From NCBI GenBank assembly GCA_900660155.1, contig CABFPE010000092.1, forward strand, positions 1,018,699 to 1,082,698: a stretch of 64,000 bases of DNA, written 5' to 3'. Source of the stretch: Hofstenia miamia (taxonomy: Eukaryota; Xenacoelomorpha; Acoela; Hofsteniidae). Within the stretch, counting starts at the first letter, position 1. Each line of letters begins with the position of its first letter. The notes under the pieces were generated by a model that did no database searches, was not told the DNA's origin, and was given only the letters and a program-made list of their open reading frames with translations. The position numbers and the translations under genes are program-made. Of the stretch, positions 21,001-35,272 are shown one piece after another.

Positions 21001-24000
21001 CCCGCATCCTATCTGATTCAAACTACGTGAAGCAGAAATTTAGACAGTTTACCTGAGAAATGCAAGGCTCCCGCAAACGCACTAAAGCTATGAACGAAGT
21101 GTTTTTAAAAGCATTTTGAATGTTTCAGATTCAATCTTTTCAGTTTTACAAATTTCAATTCAATCAAAACGAATTAATAAACACAATTCTAAACTCGCAG
21201 TAACCGATAATGAAGATTCTATTATTTTAGCAGAAAATTGACAACGTCAATGAAAAAGCGTATTAACATCAAATCAATTGTTTTGATTTGATCTGATTTG
21301 ACATGAATTTTTGCATCAATTGATTTCGATTGATATGATTTGATTTAGAAAACTAGATAAATTATCTAATAATACAAGCGATAATGTATTGATTTGAGTT
21401 GATATGATGCGAAATTTCGAAATTGTGTCCTCAACGATTAGAAATATTTGACAAGCAATAGAGCTTTGATTGCACGCTAATGTGGACAACACCCGTTTCA
21501 TTGCGCAAGGATAAATTCTGGCTTTAAACGATTAACCGTTTGATGATTTTGATAATTGTAACTGCTCTGCTTTATGTTGACAAAAGCCGAACACCAAACA
21601 GTACCAAAATCAGAGATGGAAGCTGGTCACCATACCGGGTATGTGGAGAAAACTTTTATAAGGGAAATAACATCAATAGCTTGTATCGAACTATTTTAAA
21701 TAGTGCAAATTCATGCAGTATTTGGAAATTAAAACATAGCAAAGGACATTAGCTATTTGAAAATTCAAATCAAAAAAGAGAAATTGACAGTTAATATACA
21801 CAAAAAACCAAAGTGGTACTTGAACTTATTCTAAAGTCAATTTACACTTAGTTTTAAAAACTATGTAATTACCATTACCGAAGCGAAAATATCGATAGTC
21901 AGCTGTCTCCATCGAGACTGTCCAGTTTAATTTCTAATAATTTGATTACGTTCATTGATAAAGAATATTCATCTAATTATAGATCAAAGAAACGCAGGTT
22001 GCCAGCACAAAGCATAAATTTTGAGAAATGAAAAATATCAATTAACCAAATGGTCGCAAGATATTTCCAAATAATAATATTCAAAGATTTATAAATAGTT
22101 GAAAAACAACACGACAGAGGGAAAATGATTTTTCAAATGTGGTTTGATTCACACCCAAAAATGATCTCTGCTAGCATTAGAAACATTTAACGCACAGGAA
22201 GGAAAAAGCGGGATTTAAAAATTTTGATAAACTTTTCATATTTGGCAAATAAAATTTTATATTCATAATTTTTTTCCTTTGAGATGTTAGATCCGGCTCC
22301 GGCCCACCTGTTACTACATTTAAAATATCAGATCTGAGCCCGGCCTGTTTTCAATTGTGATAATTTCAAATTATCGAAATTAGTATTGCTTCAGCATTGA
22401 TTAGGTCTACTTATTACAAACTTTAAAGGTAACTTTACAAGCATGTATATATAGCTGAGACAGTAGAAACTCTTCTTTTTCATTTTCATCAATAAAGCCG
22501 CCACTTATCGTTACTCAATATATGTTGTTTCGCAATGTGTACGTGCGTCGTTGCGGAGGCTACAAACTTTTCTATTGTTCTACTAAGAACCAATTCTTTT
22601 TGAACATCTCAAATTTGCAAAATTTAATGTATTATAAGCCCAAGAAAGAGGACAGAAAAATTATTTGATTAGAAGCTGAATTATAAAAGTGAAAGAAACT
22701 TTTGTGTCTCAGAATCTTGATTAACACTAATTTACAAATACGGGCTAGTGGTAAGATTACTCCTAGTGAGTTGTAAACAATGAAATTCATATCTAATGTG
22801 TTTCATGTGATACTCTATGATTGTAATTGTGAAAACTTTGAGAATCCTAGTCACAGTAGTTTTCTTAAGAATGCTAAAAATCATTAACGAATTTTTATAA
22901 TTAATAAGCTCATATCTCTGTAACGAAACTAGACGTCAATAAATATTTTTCAGTTTCAAGAGGTTATGATGGTTTACTTTATACGTATATCCTTAATTAT
23001 TAATGTCTGACAAAATATAATTCGATATCCATGTCGCAAACGCCGTGGCATGACCCAATGACGAAAAGTTGCTTGCATCAAATAAATAACATAATCAATT
23101 ACATGTACTTTTTTAGAGGGAGACATGTAATTGGACGAAAGTGTCTAAAAAGCACTGACAAAGTTAACCTTGGATTATGTTCAAAATTAAAAATGCAAAT
23201 TCACTAAAGAAAGAGATTCCCATGTGCTTTCTGACCAACGATCTTTCAAAATATAAAGGTGTTTAATAAAAACTTATTTCGTAAGAATGGCTTGGAAAAA
23301 CCTTTGTTCCAAATGCCAAATCCACCTGCAAGTTTACTGCATTGTTCTTTGATTCAAATTAATATGTCAAACTGTAATGCATACTTCACCACATTAACCA
23401 TGTTTTTAAAATTTCTTATATTCAATTACTGCAAATGGACATATATGTACATCAGGGCCGGTTGAAAATAAATCATTGGGTGGCTTAAACATATTTTAAT
23501 TCTTCAACTAGTTCATATTATTTGATTAGTTGAACAAATAAAAATCATGTCAGAACGACCAAAAGTGTCCCATGCAACATGTCATGCTCACTAAATCTTC
23601 GTTGTCACCAAATTTAATAAAATCCATGCAAGAAGTGTATATGTACATAAGGTCATCATCATTATAACTAATTCGCAGTTTAGGCGTACTTCTCAAATTT
23701 GATCATTTCTTCTTCAACCTTGGAACAAACTAATGTTTTTCACACTTAAATTTAGATGAAATTTGATGGTCAACTGCCGCTTCCATTTTGTATAGTTTAG
23801 ACATCAATATTTTTTTCGGAAAGCTGATAAAAAATCCGACAAGTTTTTTTTTAAAATTTTCTAATTGATTTTTGCAAGATAATGTCGAACCATAATACCT
23901 TATCTTCTAAAACAATAGTTTCAAAATTATATAATTTTGTTAAGCATGTCGAATGTTTCCCATTGCAATCCTGGTCAATCAAATAGTCAATAATATTGTA

Positions 24001-24454
24001 CGCAGCAATATAATAATCTCTTATTAATATATGTTCAGAGGTTCTTCAAAAATCTTAGTTAATAATTTAGTGCAATGTAAGGAAACAATGACTGTTGTAA
24101 GATTTAATAACGTCTTTAAATAAACAACTTCTATGCTGTTTATCGCCAAACATCCTAACCAGCACTTCCCGACCCACGCCCTTCCACTGTCTATGAGTCA
24201 CTTCAATATTTTGCCCTTGCAATAAAATTGAACTCACGCACATTTACTAACACACCATAACGACGTATAAATATACCTTGTATTTATAATAAAATACATT
24301 TAGTTAAAGGGGCTCATTTAAAGAGGTGGTTCAAAGCTTTGCCCTACATTGCATGACTAAGCAGGAATTCAATTAAAACCCCAAGAAAATTTTCGATTAG
24401 AGCATTGTCACGATCGAATTTAGGAGTTTTAAATTTAAGCTGTACTTTCAATTG

Positions 24455-24456
<2 letters not shown>

Positions 24457-24498
<42 letters not shown>

Positions 24499-24507
24499 AT
24501 ATATATA
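24457..24507. repeat. (TA)n microsatellite with a central ACATG
   Basis: TA tract interrupted by ACATG; the interruption makes the tract locally palindromic. Confidence 0.95.
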
Positions 24508-25284
24508 AAGTTTGAATATAACTACAAGAATGTAGACGATAAATTATATATTAATGGAGATATTGTGCCAATTATTGGCAGTCTTAATTTTTGTGATTAA
24601 CAGTTGGCAGACCAATTAGAATTAGAACCACCCCGCAAATATGTATTTAATCATCACGCATAACCCCCAGCTGATCTTAACAATTTGAAAATTAGAGGTC
24701 AAATCGACCTCTACATATAAATATATATATATGACGATTACACTACATAGGTTAATGATTATTTATGCTCGCAAATATAACAGTTAAGACATTTTTTGAC
24801 AACTGCTGAGAATTGTCGTTCATTGTGCGTTTTTGCTAAATGGAAAAATACACTTCATATTACTACTAAGAAGACAGTAGTAAGGGAAATGCATTTTCAA
24901 AAACTTTCGTCAATGGAGAGGCAATTAATATTCTCAGTACTGCGAATTCACATAATTAATTCCAGTCTCGCCTAAGAAATGTCTGTCAACTACGAAAACC
25001 AATCGATTTCAAAGCGAATATTGCATAATGCAAATATTATAAAAAACAAAAGTACGTCTGCAAACTTCAGTGTCCACTGAATGTATACTGAAAATAACGA
25101 ATTAATCTAAAAATTGACTTCGGAACAAAATTCTGAATTTCCTAATTATATTCACTAATATAAAATTTTCTTTATGTCATGTGAAGCAGACAAACATAAA
25201 AGACAAATGGCGGATAAGATACATAAAGAATTGACCTACACGCCTTTATACAAATAGACATAATAAACAGTAATGTTATTACTC

Positions 25285-25285
<1 letters not shown>

Positions 25286-25322
<37 letters not shown>
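25286..25322. repeat. (TA)n microsatellite
   Basis: TA dinucleotide tract beginning with TATACATA. Confidence 0.95.
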
Positions 25323-25324
<2 letters not shown>

Positions 25325-26541
25325 CATGGTAGTAAATTACGCTTGAATATATTTGTCTATACATAATATACATATAATTCGCAGTCTGGAAAAAATAATT
25401 TATAAGTACACTATCTGAATTCAACCTGTAGTTCAAGGTACTTTGAGTAAATGCTCTGATAAATGCTGTTGAAACACAATGACTTGAAATTTCTTAAAAT
25501 ATTGAACAAGAAATGTGACTATGGATTACTTATATTTTACTGTTGAAATCATACTAGCTTACAATCGACCTTATGAATCGCAAAGTTAAGAAAGTTAAGA
25601 TCATGATCATGAAATAATATGTTCACTTGACCTACATATTTCTGTTCTGTCCTCTTTTTAGTAAAAGTATTTCTTTTATAATGTAATATAAGTAGCTATG
25701 TGAAGAGATGAACATGAATCCATTTCCAGCAATCGATATACACTACAGCAGCAGTTGGATATCGGTCCACATGCATTGTTCTATGAAATCTCCTAATCCG
25801 CACCCACGAAGTTTAGTCTTTTTGTTGCAGAGTATGTATTATAAATTTTCTGTTTTATACTCAGACAAGTGGCTTGCATTTAAAACGTAGAGGGCCATGG
25901 CTCCGCAAAGTTCAATAAATTAATCATAGTTTTACTCATATGAAATAGTTTCACACTTTTTCATTGAATTTTTTAATAGAATGGCGTTAGTATTATATAT
26001 ATTTTAACTAAAAGATATTAACTCTAACTTAGTTACAAAATATTAGAATTAATACTATGGAGTTTTGTGTCCAGGATGCCAAGAGGAAGTGGGCACAGTG
26101 GCCTAACAGGGAGGACCATGGCCCCCTGGCCCTCCCCTAGCCACGGCCCTGATTATACTTGTTATAAACATTTTTCGAAATAAAAATTTGAGAAATAATT
26201 CTACATGGAAATCAAAATTGAAAATGATTTGAAATAGGAGTTCCCCTTGCAAACATGTTTCGAAGAATGCAGAAGATTTTTGGGCATACGACGTTTGAAG
26301 ATGAACAGTTGAGTTCCACGAGCTTCCAGCAGAGTTGCTTGACAAAATCCAGACAGTAACGCTCAACCTTATAATAAGTCAAAATGGCCCCATCGATTTC
26401 TAGTTTCAAAGCAATTTTTGGGTTGAGGACATAGATTACATACAAATTGATAGTGTTCACGATTTCAAACCTCTTGGTTACAATTCACATCCAACAAGAT
26501 ATTACCAGTAGCCCATATTTGGATGAAAATAGGTCTGTTTA

Positions 26542-26610
26542 ACGGATTGTTACCCGTCATAAACGCATACAAATATCACAAAGAACACGCTTGGCGGCTG
26601 AACTTGGGGT
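26542..26610 (+). pseudogene. Possible Tc1/mariner-type transposase fragment
   Basis: A short plus-strand reading, RIVTRHKRIQISQRTRL followed by AAELGV, resembles the second helix-turn-helix of Tc1-like transposases, where a basic stretch precedes a T/R-x-L-A-x-E-L-G-V helix. Nothing recognisable from the same protein flanks it. Weak call from pattern memory only. Confidence 0.3.
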
Positions 26611-29566
26611 AAGGTTTGTTAGTTAAATAAAATGCTCAAAAAGTGTAGGTTCATTTGGCATTTTGGAAAAATAGTTGCAAATTTGAGCTTATATTTGTTT
26701 GTAGTAAGAAGTATGGTTGATGTTGAAACGATAAATTTATTGTGAAATGTAACTGAAGCCTATAAATTTGGAAAACCTTTACGAGCGGAAGCTTAGCACA
26801 TGAACTTATCGAATTTATGCTCAACTTTGTTTAGCACAAAAACATTGTTCACGAAATACTGAACTGCAAGAAGAAAGGGGAGGGCGGTCTACTTGTCATA
26901 TTTAAACTTAAAAATATTACTAATTGAAATTCTAACGAAGCATTACTAAAAAGTTCTTAAGCAAACATTTATAAATTTCATTGAAGTGAATAACAATACA
27001 ATGATGAGCGGGCAAAAATACTCCTAAACCACGAACTTGCCTAAATATAGAACTTTCATGCATTGAAATTTGAGAATTTGGGCACTAGAAAAGTTCCTGC
27101 ATTCCCGATTAATACAAAACATCCATTTATGAAAAGTGGAAGTTTCATAAATTGCCGAGCAATTCCAACCTTGCAGACTTCATTAAAGATTTAGTAATCG
27201 AATTAAAAGGCGCTTTATAACAATAGAGTTGTTCACTAGCTCCAAGACACATTCAAGAAGCTCTGTTGTAATTTTTATCAGCGTTGCGAGCAACTAGAAA
27301 TTCTCTGTAGCCAATTATCTTAATTGAAGAAACTCGGACTCCAGCTACCAATTGCATTCTTGTGTAATGTGTCGGTATTAGATTCACGGTTGAAACCAAT
27401 CATCTTCTCGATATGTACAATTGGCATTCTGCTAAAGAAAACGCCGTGTTGGGAATTCAAACTCATTTAAAATTCGAAATAATCACAGATATTAAAAATT
27501 CAAAATGCATATCAGTTATTACTCTAAAATAGAGATTCACTTTTTTTCACGATGCAAAGCTACGTGCCACACACCCGAGAACAGTTCTGATAGTATGGTA
27601 ACCGGGATTTTGCTGCATCCTTCAATTCTAGTTACTGAGATCAATATGTTCCACTATAAACTTTTTGGATTTAGCTGTCATATTTATATGTACATTAGGT
27701 TTTAGAAAACGTTTATCAACTGGCATTCTAGGCTGCTATAAATTATATATCAAATTCACTTATTCGCTCAAAGCAAATGAACTCAGATTCAATCCGTTTA
27801 CTATTTTTCACCTTCAATAATAGTACTCTTGAAAATTATAAAATATGAGAATCCCAAGAATATTTGATAGAAAATGGGAGTAAATATTTTATCCTGGTGA
27901 TTAGAGATAATTCATGTGTTGGGGGGGAATACATTTCAATGTTACTTGTCGTTATTTAAGACATGGTTTTGCATGCAATATGGCAAACAATGTTTTGAAA
28001 ATTAAATGTCTAATTTATATGACAAATAATTCTAATAGAATACAGCCGAATGAAGTCATTTTTTAATATCTTTTAATACTCGTTCACAAGAATAGCGTCA
28101 AGAGCGTAATTGTGAAAGATTTTGGTTTTCTCCAAATAGATATATATAATAGATCGCCTTGGATCATATATTAAAATATGAACTTAATTTATAATGGAAT
28201 TATATTCTAAGAAAATAATTGTTCTAACATATAACTGAAAATCGCTTCAAGTGTTGCTATAAAATTTTACGCCATTTATATGCAGATCACACAAAGCAGC
28301 TCATTTCCAAACAGAAAGTTGTGCCAAGAGCAGAGTAAATGAACACTCAAGTTAATTTTGTTGACTTTAAATTTTGAACTTTTATACATGTATACCCAAA
28401 GTATACATCTTGAAACATTCTTAAATTTATGATATCATTTAGCACAAACAATGAATACCTTCACAGAAGTAGTGAGGAGATTCGATCACCTTAACAATTT
28501 TTAATATCGATGTTGAAAGACGTGAAATAAAATTAGTGACAAACATACAATCACTGCTGTCTGTAAAAGTTTTTATTAAAATTCAAGTAAATAATAAAAA
28601 ATAATTTGATAGGAATAAAGAAAACAAAAATAGCAACCTTTATTTATATCGTTTTCTTAATTAGCTAAATAAAACAGGAATTCAAATTGATGGTAAGCAA
28701 TTCCAAGAGCATTTCCGTAATTAAATTGTTAAAATATAGTCTCATTGCTAAGGCATGTTTTTATCCTGAGATACAATCTTATGAATACCATAACTGCTTC
28801 GCAAATAAAATGTACAAGCCTATTTGAGGGTACTTCAACTGATACACAATGCATAATTCAATCACATTAGTGGTTTAAAATCAACGTTGTTGAGATTCTT
28901 AAGTTTAATCTTTGCTTTTGCACCTGGAACCCAGATAAAGCACAACAAATATATCAGTGAAAATACTGCTTTCCATCTTATTAGTACGACAATTAAATGG
29001 CCTTGATTCAAATTATATTGTTTGTTTTTTGTGCCTTAACTATAAAAATAGATTTATTCAAATTGAGCCGACTTTTATATACCGGAAGTTCATATTCGTA
29101 CTGTTTTTAGTGGTAAATCCATACCCAACTGAACAACACATTTTAGCGTCAATTATTAATGATTCATTGACTCGTTCTATTCAAACGTTAATAACCATTG
29201 CATGATATTCGAAAGATGATCAATATTTCATACAATTTGGATAAAGGCACCGAATCCGATTTGATTCGGTTTATGCGAGGCTCATTTTACAATACTAATC
29301 AGTTCCATATAATATACTCGCTCCAGTTTCTTGGAACTGGGATCAAATATTTCATCATTACGATGGTTAAAAATTTCAGGGGGATGACATTGGCCGCGAC
29401 TAGGACAAACCCCTATTGGACCAAAAAGAACTGGTACCAATACAATTCTGGTATTGCATCGATGTACCAATAACAATTCCTCTATTCCTCCCACAAAGTG
29501 CAGGATTTAGAATTTTCATTAGAGTATTCAATTTGTCTTTGTAATCTATCTTCGATTTCGTTCTAG

Positions 29567-29575
29567 TTATATATN

Positions 29576-29607
<32 letters not shown>
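29567..29607. repeat. (TA)n microsatellite containing the only ambiguous base
   Basis: TA tract with an N at 29575. The N marks an unresolved base or a collapsed length in the assembly. Confidence 0.95.
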
Positions 29608-29611
<4 letters not shown>

Positions 29612-31209
29612 CAGACAGTGCTTCTGAAGCAGAAAGTGAATAAGATATGTTTATATAATGATCCGTAGTTTGCTTTCTATTTCCTGGAAACATGATTAAC
29701 AGCTGGTAACAGTTAAATGATATACGGATGGTAACCGCAATATATACAGCGTAATTATTTTTGCGATTGGTTGAATAAATAATAATAAACAAACGAGCAC
29801 AAAACACAGAAACTTATCATAGAGAAAATTATTTGAAATTAGAAAAATTGAAGTGAAATTGGATAGTTGTCCAAAGAAGAGATTTGAATTAAGTGTAAGT
29901 TGAATAGTTATGAAAGAATTCAATTTTTTTCTGAACCAATTGCTAAAAGAGATTTGAACAGTAAATATATAATATTTTTCGTTCATGAATTTGTTCATTA
30001 GAAAATACTGGAATGAAGCCTTGGAAGTACGTACAACTTGAACGGAATAGAGAAGTTAACGTGATAAAATGATATGGGATTGAGCTTTCTGAAGTGGCCC
30101 AGATTGCAACTGTTTTCAATTGTACTTTTATTGGAGGGGTGATAAAGAAACCAACTAAATTTTCATTCGCTTAGAAATCGATTTACAGTCGATCGTCCTC
30201 TACTGTTATCTGCAGTTGCTCAGAATATTTAATTAAAGCCAGTGGGAATCAATTAGCAATTAAGCTTCAAAACTTGTTAATACATTACAAATTTTTAAGT
30301 GGCGGCTGCTACCAATTTTCTTATTTCCGATTGTAAATCGATATTTTCCATGTAAATGTTGACATATTGACAGGAGGCTTTGTGAATATTATGTGCACTT
30401 ACTATTAGTAACTAAAGAATTTTCTCTCACCACCCGTCTCTCTACAAATGAAAACCTATGACAAGAGTACTATTTATTTTTGCGGCCCTGCATCTGGGCG
30501 CCCTAGGCAGTTGCTTGTTGGCATAAGGGTACATTTATTTCCCAACCAAGTACAGAATGAATTATATTTAAAACCTTAAGTTTTGACAAATAGAAATGAT
30601 AGTGATAGCTGTGTCAACACTTCTCTACTTAGTATGTGGTGTATTCTAAATAGTGTCCAATGAGAAATCAAGAATTTAACCAAACTTTTTTTAGTGAAAA
30701 ATGTAATAAAAACACCAACTTTTTAGGCTAATATGCCATTTTTTGTGGCCAAAGTGGTCACACTGGTTCCTTGTAACAGAGGTTCAGCCAGAGGTATAGT
30801 CAAGGAGGCAGGCGGGGGCTCAACTGTCCGCCCTACAATATTTACAAATTTTCGGTAATGCAGGCAATAAGTCGTGCATCTCAAAATATTGAGAAAGAAT
30901 ATTGTCGATTTTTACAATTGAAAGCATGTTGATGATAGAAAACTCGAGATAAATTACAACGTTTTTCATTATTGAGAAACTTAGAGCAGAAATTTAGAGA
31001 AAAAAATAGCCGCTGATGGAAATCCCATTTGAATCGCTCAAAGTTTTTAAAGTTTATTTCCATATATATCACCTTAAATATCCACGTATTATTTGACTTT
31101 TTGAATGAATTGGTAGCACATTCGTAGAAAAAAAATCCGTCTTTGATTCACAATTGTTATAAATTTTTTAAATTCTGTATTGAATTAAAATATTTTGCGT
31201 GGTTCTTTA

Positions 31210-31346
31210 GGCTACGGTTAGACTATGTGATTGGTCACGCGTGATCTGTCACATTTTGATAAAATCCCTAACCACCGAGATAATAATTAGTGATGTCCTT
31301 GTTTCGCAATTTTTCTTGCTACCAATCACGTAGTCTAACCGTAGCC
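31210..31346. mobile_element. 137-bp MITE with 26-bp inverted repeats and TTA duplication
   Basis: The left end GGCTACGGTTAGACTATGTG and the inverted right end match over 26 bp with a single T/C difference. They are flanked on both sides by TTA (31207-31209 and 31347-31349). A 3-bp TTA/TWA duplication points to PIF/Harbinger-type mobilisation. A TA duplication (Tc1/mariner or other) is possible if the terminal A/T pair belongs to the element. No coding capacity. Confidence 0.85.
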
Positions 31347-32791
31347 TTACAAAGGAAATATTTCAATGTGAAGCAATGAGCGGAGTGCTTGCTTTGCTGG
31401 CTAAATCTTCGCGAGATGAGTTGATCTAATTTACTTGTTTTAGTGAGCGAAGGTACAGCATTAAGGCATTTGCTTGCGGTGGCGCAATCATTCAATTATT
31501 TGTTAAAGCAAATCGTAATGAATTATTTCCTAATTCAATTCATTTATTACTTGATTCTTAAATGTTGTCTTAAAGCAAAACTAATACGATTTGTGCATTT
31601 GTATAGATATAAATTCATGCAAGTAAGAATGAAATTCATTTATTAAAAAATTATTGGGGAAGCATTGATTGCCTTGCTTACACGCATGAGCCGCCCATGC
31701 TTGATACAGCCCATCGACGTATATTTCAAAACTATAGCCAGAATTGCTACGCCTATGAATGGCGTCAAGAAAAATTAAGTCGATCCTATTCTAATTTTGC
31801 TCAATTTGGATCAAATGATCTGTTCCGAGTAACGAATTTTAGCAGCCATAAGCTGAATGTTTGCTTTGTATTTACAACGGAATTAAGCAGGATTTTTACC
31901 ATGAATAATGAGTTTTATTCCAAATAATTTATGAAAAATCCGGTGAATATCATATACAATAAAAATTTACGACCGGGAGAGGCTTCAATGGTTTCGGGCA
32001 CGGTCGGCTAAGGCTCCTAAATTCACTGCAGCGATCAGCCACAGCAACAAGTAATAATTTGCGGCCAGCCGCAAAACACTATCTGCAACCTTGTATTAGG
32101 TTCGAATAGTCAGTCAACGATTTGACTGCATAAATCAATTGAAACTGAGTTCATTGAAGGTAATTAAGAGATGTGAACCTCGTGCATATCGACAAACAGA
32201 TTCATATCTGTATTTGTTAAGCATTCTAGCAACACAAAAACGTATTTTTAAACATCTAAAGTTATATAATAAATCTTGTTTACAACTGAATTACATTAAC
32301 TACAACTAGAATTGTTCATTGTCTTCATTTCTCATCACTGAGCGCTTTATTTATATCTCTAGTCTGCGTTATCGCTAAAAAAAGTAACAGTGGTTCCCAA
32401 ACTTATTTAAAAGGCAGCACAGTATCAAGTTTCGTAAACACTAGTGTGCAGCGCAACGGCGGTTGGGAACCGCTGAATATCTGTGGTGAACTTCCTTTGC
32501 ATTCTCTAAATTAGAATTTCTCCGCTTGACCAAATTTACTATTGCATACTTTAGTAAAGCAAAATGAATATTTAGTTGTTCTAACATCTAAATTTGACTT
32601 TGTAATGAAATTTAAAGCAAAATGCACAATCATGTCGTCCATATTCAATAGACGACTTAATATCATTCAAAGCCAAATGAATATACAGCAACTAAGTTTA
32701 TTCTTTGAGAAATAGTATTCATAGAAAATGCCTTCAAATAGAATATTACAAATACATGAACTATTAATTTTTCAACAAATGTAATAACAAC

Positions 32792-33153
32792 CAGAGATGG
32801 ACATGGGCCGGCAGATCAGGGGCCGAGGTCTTGGAAAAAATTGTCGGAATCAACGTAAATAAAGTGAATGAAATATACATGTGATTTGTAAATAAAGGGC
32901 TGAAAAATAAAATTTATATTTGGAAAATTTAAATTCGCATAATATGCTCATCTAGAATCCAACTTTAGTTTTTCAATTTCGGCATGAAAACATTATAAGT
33001 TGCTCTCATATTCATTTTTGGTTGAGCAAACCGAACAATTTAAAAAATGGTGACAAAGGACCACAAAACGGACCTAAGATGGAAATAATTGGCCTTAATT
33101 TAAATCGGTTCGACATAGCGTGGGCTTAAATTTTTGGCCCATGTCCATCTCTG
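32792..33153. mobile_element. hAT-like MITE, 362 bp
   Basis: CAGAGATGGACATGGGCC at the left end is perfectly inverted at the right end (18/18). The flanks (ATAACAAC and ATCATAAT) agree at only 5 of 8 positions, so the target duplication has decayed or is absent. The CAGAGATGG terminus is typical of hAT elements. No coding sequence inside. Confidence 0.75.
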
Positions 33154-33626
33154 ATCATAATCCCATTTAAGTAGTTAACTTTAAATAATCCCGTCCAGTC
33201 CCGAACTGGCTTCGAAAATCTTAGGGAGGACTTGAGGAGAGGGGGCCCATGTATTAACACCAACCATTTAATAAACGTTTCGGCGGCGTGCACAATGGTG
33301 CATTTCCTATGAAGCTTTATATAAAAGCAAGCTTTTTATCCCCCCTCGTCCGGTCCGGGCCTGATCCCGTCCCATTTTGATAGCACGATATAAAATAGTA
33401 CTGATGTAAGAAGGATAGACATTCTAGTACCAAACTACCAAATGTGATTGTGCAACACTCGTTCAAAAGACTTTTAATTAGCAACAATTGATCTCATCTA
33501 GCTTTGAGTAGTATTCTACTACTTTGATGCAAAGCCAATTTATTATGTGGAAGTTAACAAAATTTAATACAATCATGAAAATGAACAATGCAAACTCTAA
33601 CTCTAATAAGAGTCTATACGCTCAAT

Positions 33627-33961
33627 CAGAGTTGCACATCGGCTGGACTGCCTGCAGGCTTTAGAGGCCAGCAACAAGTTACAGGCCGTATTTTTGCAGG
33701 TCTTACCGGCCGCAAATAAAAAACAGTTAAGTTATTTCGGAAACATGTGGCCTTTCATAAACCTAAATTAATGTAAATACTATAAAATGTAGTTACGGTA
33801 AGTAACTTTAGTGTAAAAATGAATCCAGTGAGGAATACATGACACTCTCTAGGTGTGTGCAGTACTATGCAACATGCATAGGGAAATAAGTCGTATTAAA
33901 AAAACAACTACAACATGTAGCAGGCCTCTACCGCCAAAATCTGTCGGCCTGTGCAAAACTG
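33627..33961. mobile_element. hAT MITE, 335 bp, perfect 8-bp target duplication
   Basis: Flanked by identical CGCTCAAT at 33619-33626 and 33962-33969. The left end CAGAGTTGCACATCGGC and the inverted right end CAGTTTTGCACAGGCCGAC share an imperfect terminal repeat. The interior is locally GC-rich compared with the surrounding intron. Non-coding. Confidence 0.85.
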
Positions 33962-33969
33962 CGCTCAAT

Positions 33970-35264
33970 ATATTCCAGGGTGTAAATTCATACAATCTTG
34001 ATGATACATTTCACTGAGAGAGAGAGAATAAGAATTTAGGAAAAAATTAGTTTATTAAAAAAAGTCCTTCCTATTTTGTATTTATTAAGAAAAATATTCA
34101 AACTTTGAAAATGAAATTAATTTAACATGCTTAATGTCAAGGTTAATCTTAAGTATGAAATAATCACGTAGAAAAAGTTTTTCTGTGCAGGGAAGAACTA
34201 ATATATTTTTTCCATTTGTTAACATTTAAATATTTTACCTGAACATTGGGTGAAGCCGGTGAATAATTTCAGTAACTTTCTATATGTTGATGATTTCATT
34301 ATCGCCTTCAAGATTGTGTTTGCTAACTGTCTGTTCTGTAGGTTTAATTAAATAGTGAGTGACGCAAATACTAACAATTATTTGAGAAACGACTCAAATA
34401 ATAGACATGGCTTGTGCCATTGGTTTTTGGCCAAATTTCAATCGTGTCATTGTTCTTGCGAATCATGTGGATAAATCAGTGAAATATCCAAACAAGCAAT
34501 CAGTTGTATAACGTTTTCTAAGCTGAAAATTACGCGTTACTACTCATATGAGCGTGGACATATTTGCACAAAAAGAAATTTCAGAGCCGCTTGCAAATAG
34601 ACAGTATCATAGACAAATAATACATTATCTAGGAAAGTGCCAATTATTCAATATATTTCACTTGCACCATACAGTATTTAATGTCAAATATATGAAGATA
34701 GAAATTCGGGACTGTGACTGTTTAATAGGTCTGCCATAAGTTAACAAAGTTAAAATTTGCACAGCAACAGCAAATGCTAAGACATAAAAATAACACACAA
34801 ATGACATACTGAAAATCTATAGGTCAAAATAAGGTCAAAATTACCGTTGGATCAATAAAATCAAAATTCTGCAAAACATGCATAAAAACTCATAAAAATT
34901 GAATGTTATTTTAGAGTAAGACATGAAACCACCAAAAATTATTAATATACATACGAAAAGCATCAAAATCAATCAGTATTATTTATAAAATTTTAAATCA
35001 TATCAGCTATGGATTTCTATAGCATTAACAAAATGCGAAATGCGCTTTTGAAATGGATAAAAGCAGGCTTAACTTAGATTTCAATCAATAAGTAAACTTG
35101 TCTACCTCAATTTCATTTAGCCTGCACTGGTCAATCACAAAACTAGTAGTGCTATAGAAATCAATGTATCAGCAATATTAGTTCCTACCAAATTATGATT
35201 TTGTGTTGGCAATGATGAATGTTCTATGTTTTAACTGAATTTGACTTGGTCATAAGATACATGT
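33970..35264. other. Intron 1 DNA, nothing recognised
   Basis: No coding or repeat structure I can support. A (GA)n-like stretch sits at 34016-34027. The plus-strand frame at 34548-34739 has no signature. Confidence 0.45.
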
Positions 35265-35272
35265 ACTCTAGC

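Larger units (their letters stand above)
21009..31206. other. Abl intron 1, non-coding with microsatellites and transposon scraps
   Basis: No gene is supportable over about 10 kb. I see (TA)n tracts at 24457, 25286 and 29567, and hAT-like terminal scraps near 23453 (CAGGGCCGGTT) and 26118-26151 (GCCACGGCCCTG, minus-strand CAGGGCCGTGGC). There is a GC-rich hAT-like scrap near 30484-30510 (GGCCCTGCATCTGGGCGCCC) and a short Tc1-like frame at 26542-26610. The other open frames (for example 26212-26460 minus, 28957-29205 plus) have no domain signature. Confidence 0.5.

Noticed and set aside
21606-21640. hAT terminus-like CAGAGATGGAAGCTGG
   Set aside because: No inverted partner found within a reasonable distance and no target duplication.
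23443-23650. Element bounded by an 11-bp direct repeat TATATGTACAT starting CAGGGCCGG
   Set aside because: The right side lacks an inverted CAGGGCCGG terminus and the repeat is a low-complexity palindromic string likely by chance.
29198-29807. Several overlapping frames on both strands
   Set aside because: They overlap each other and a (TA)n tract with an ambiguous base; no domain content.
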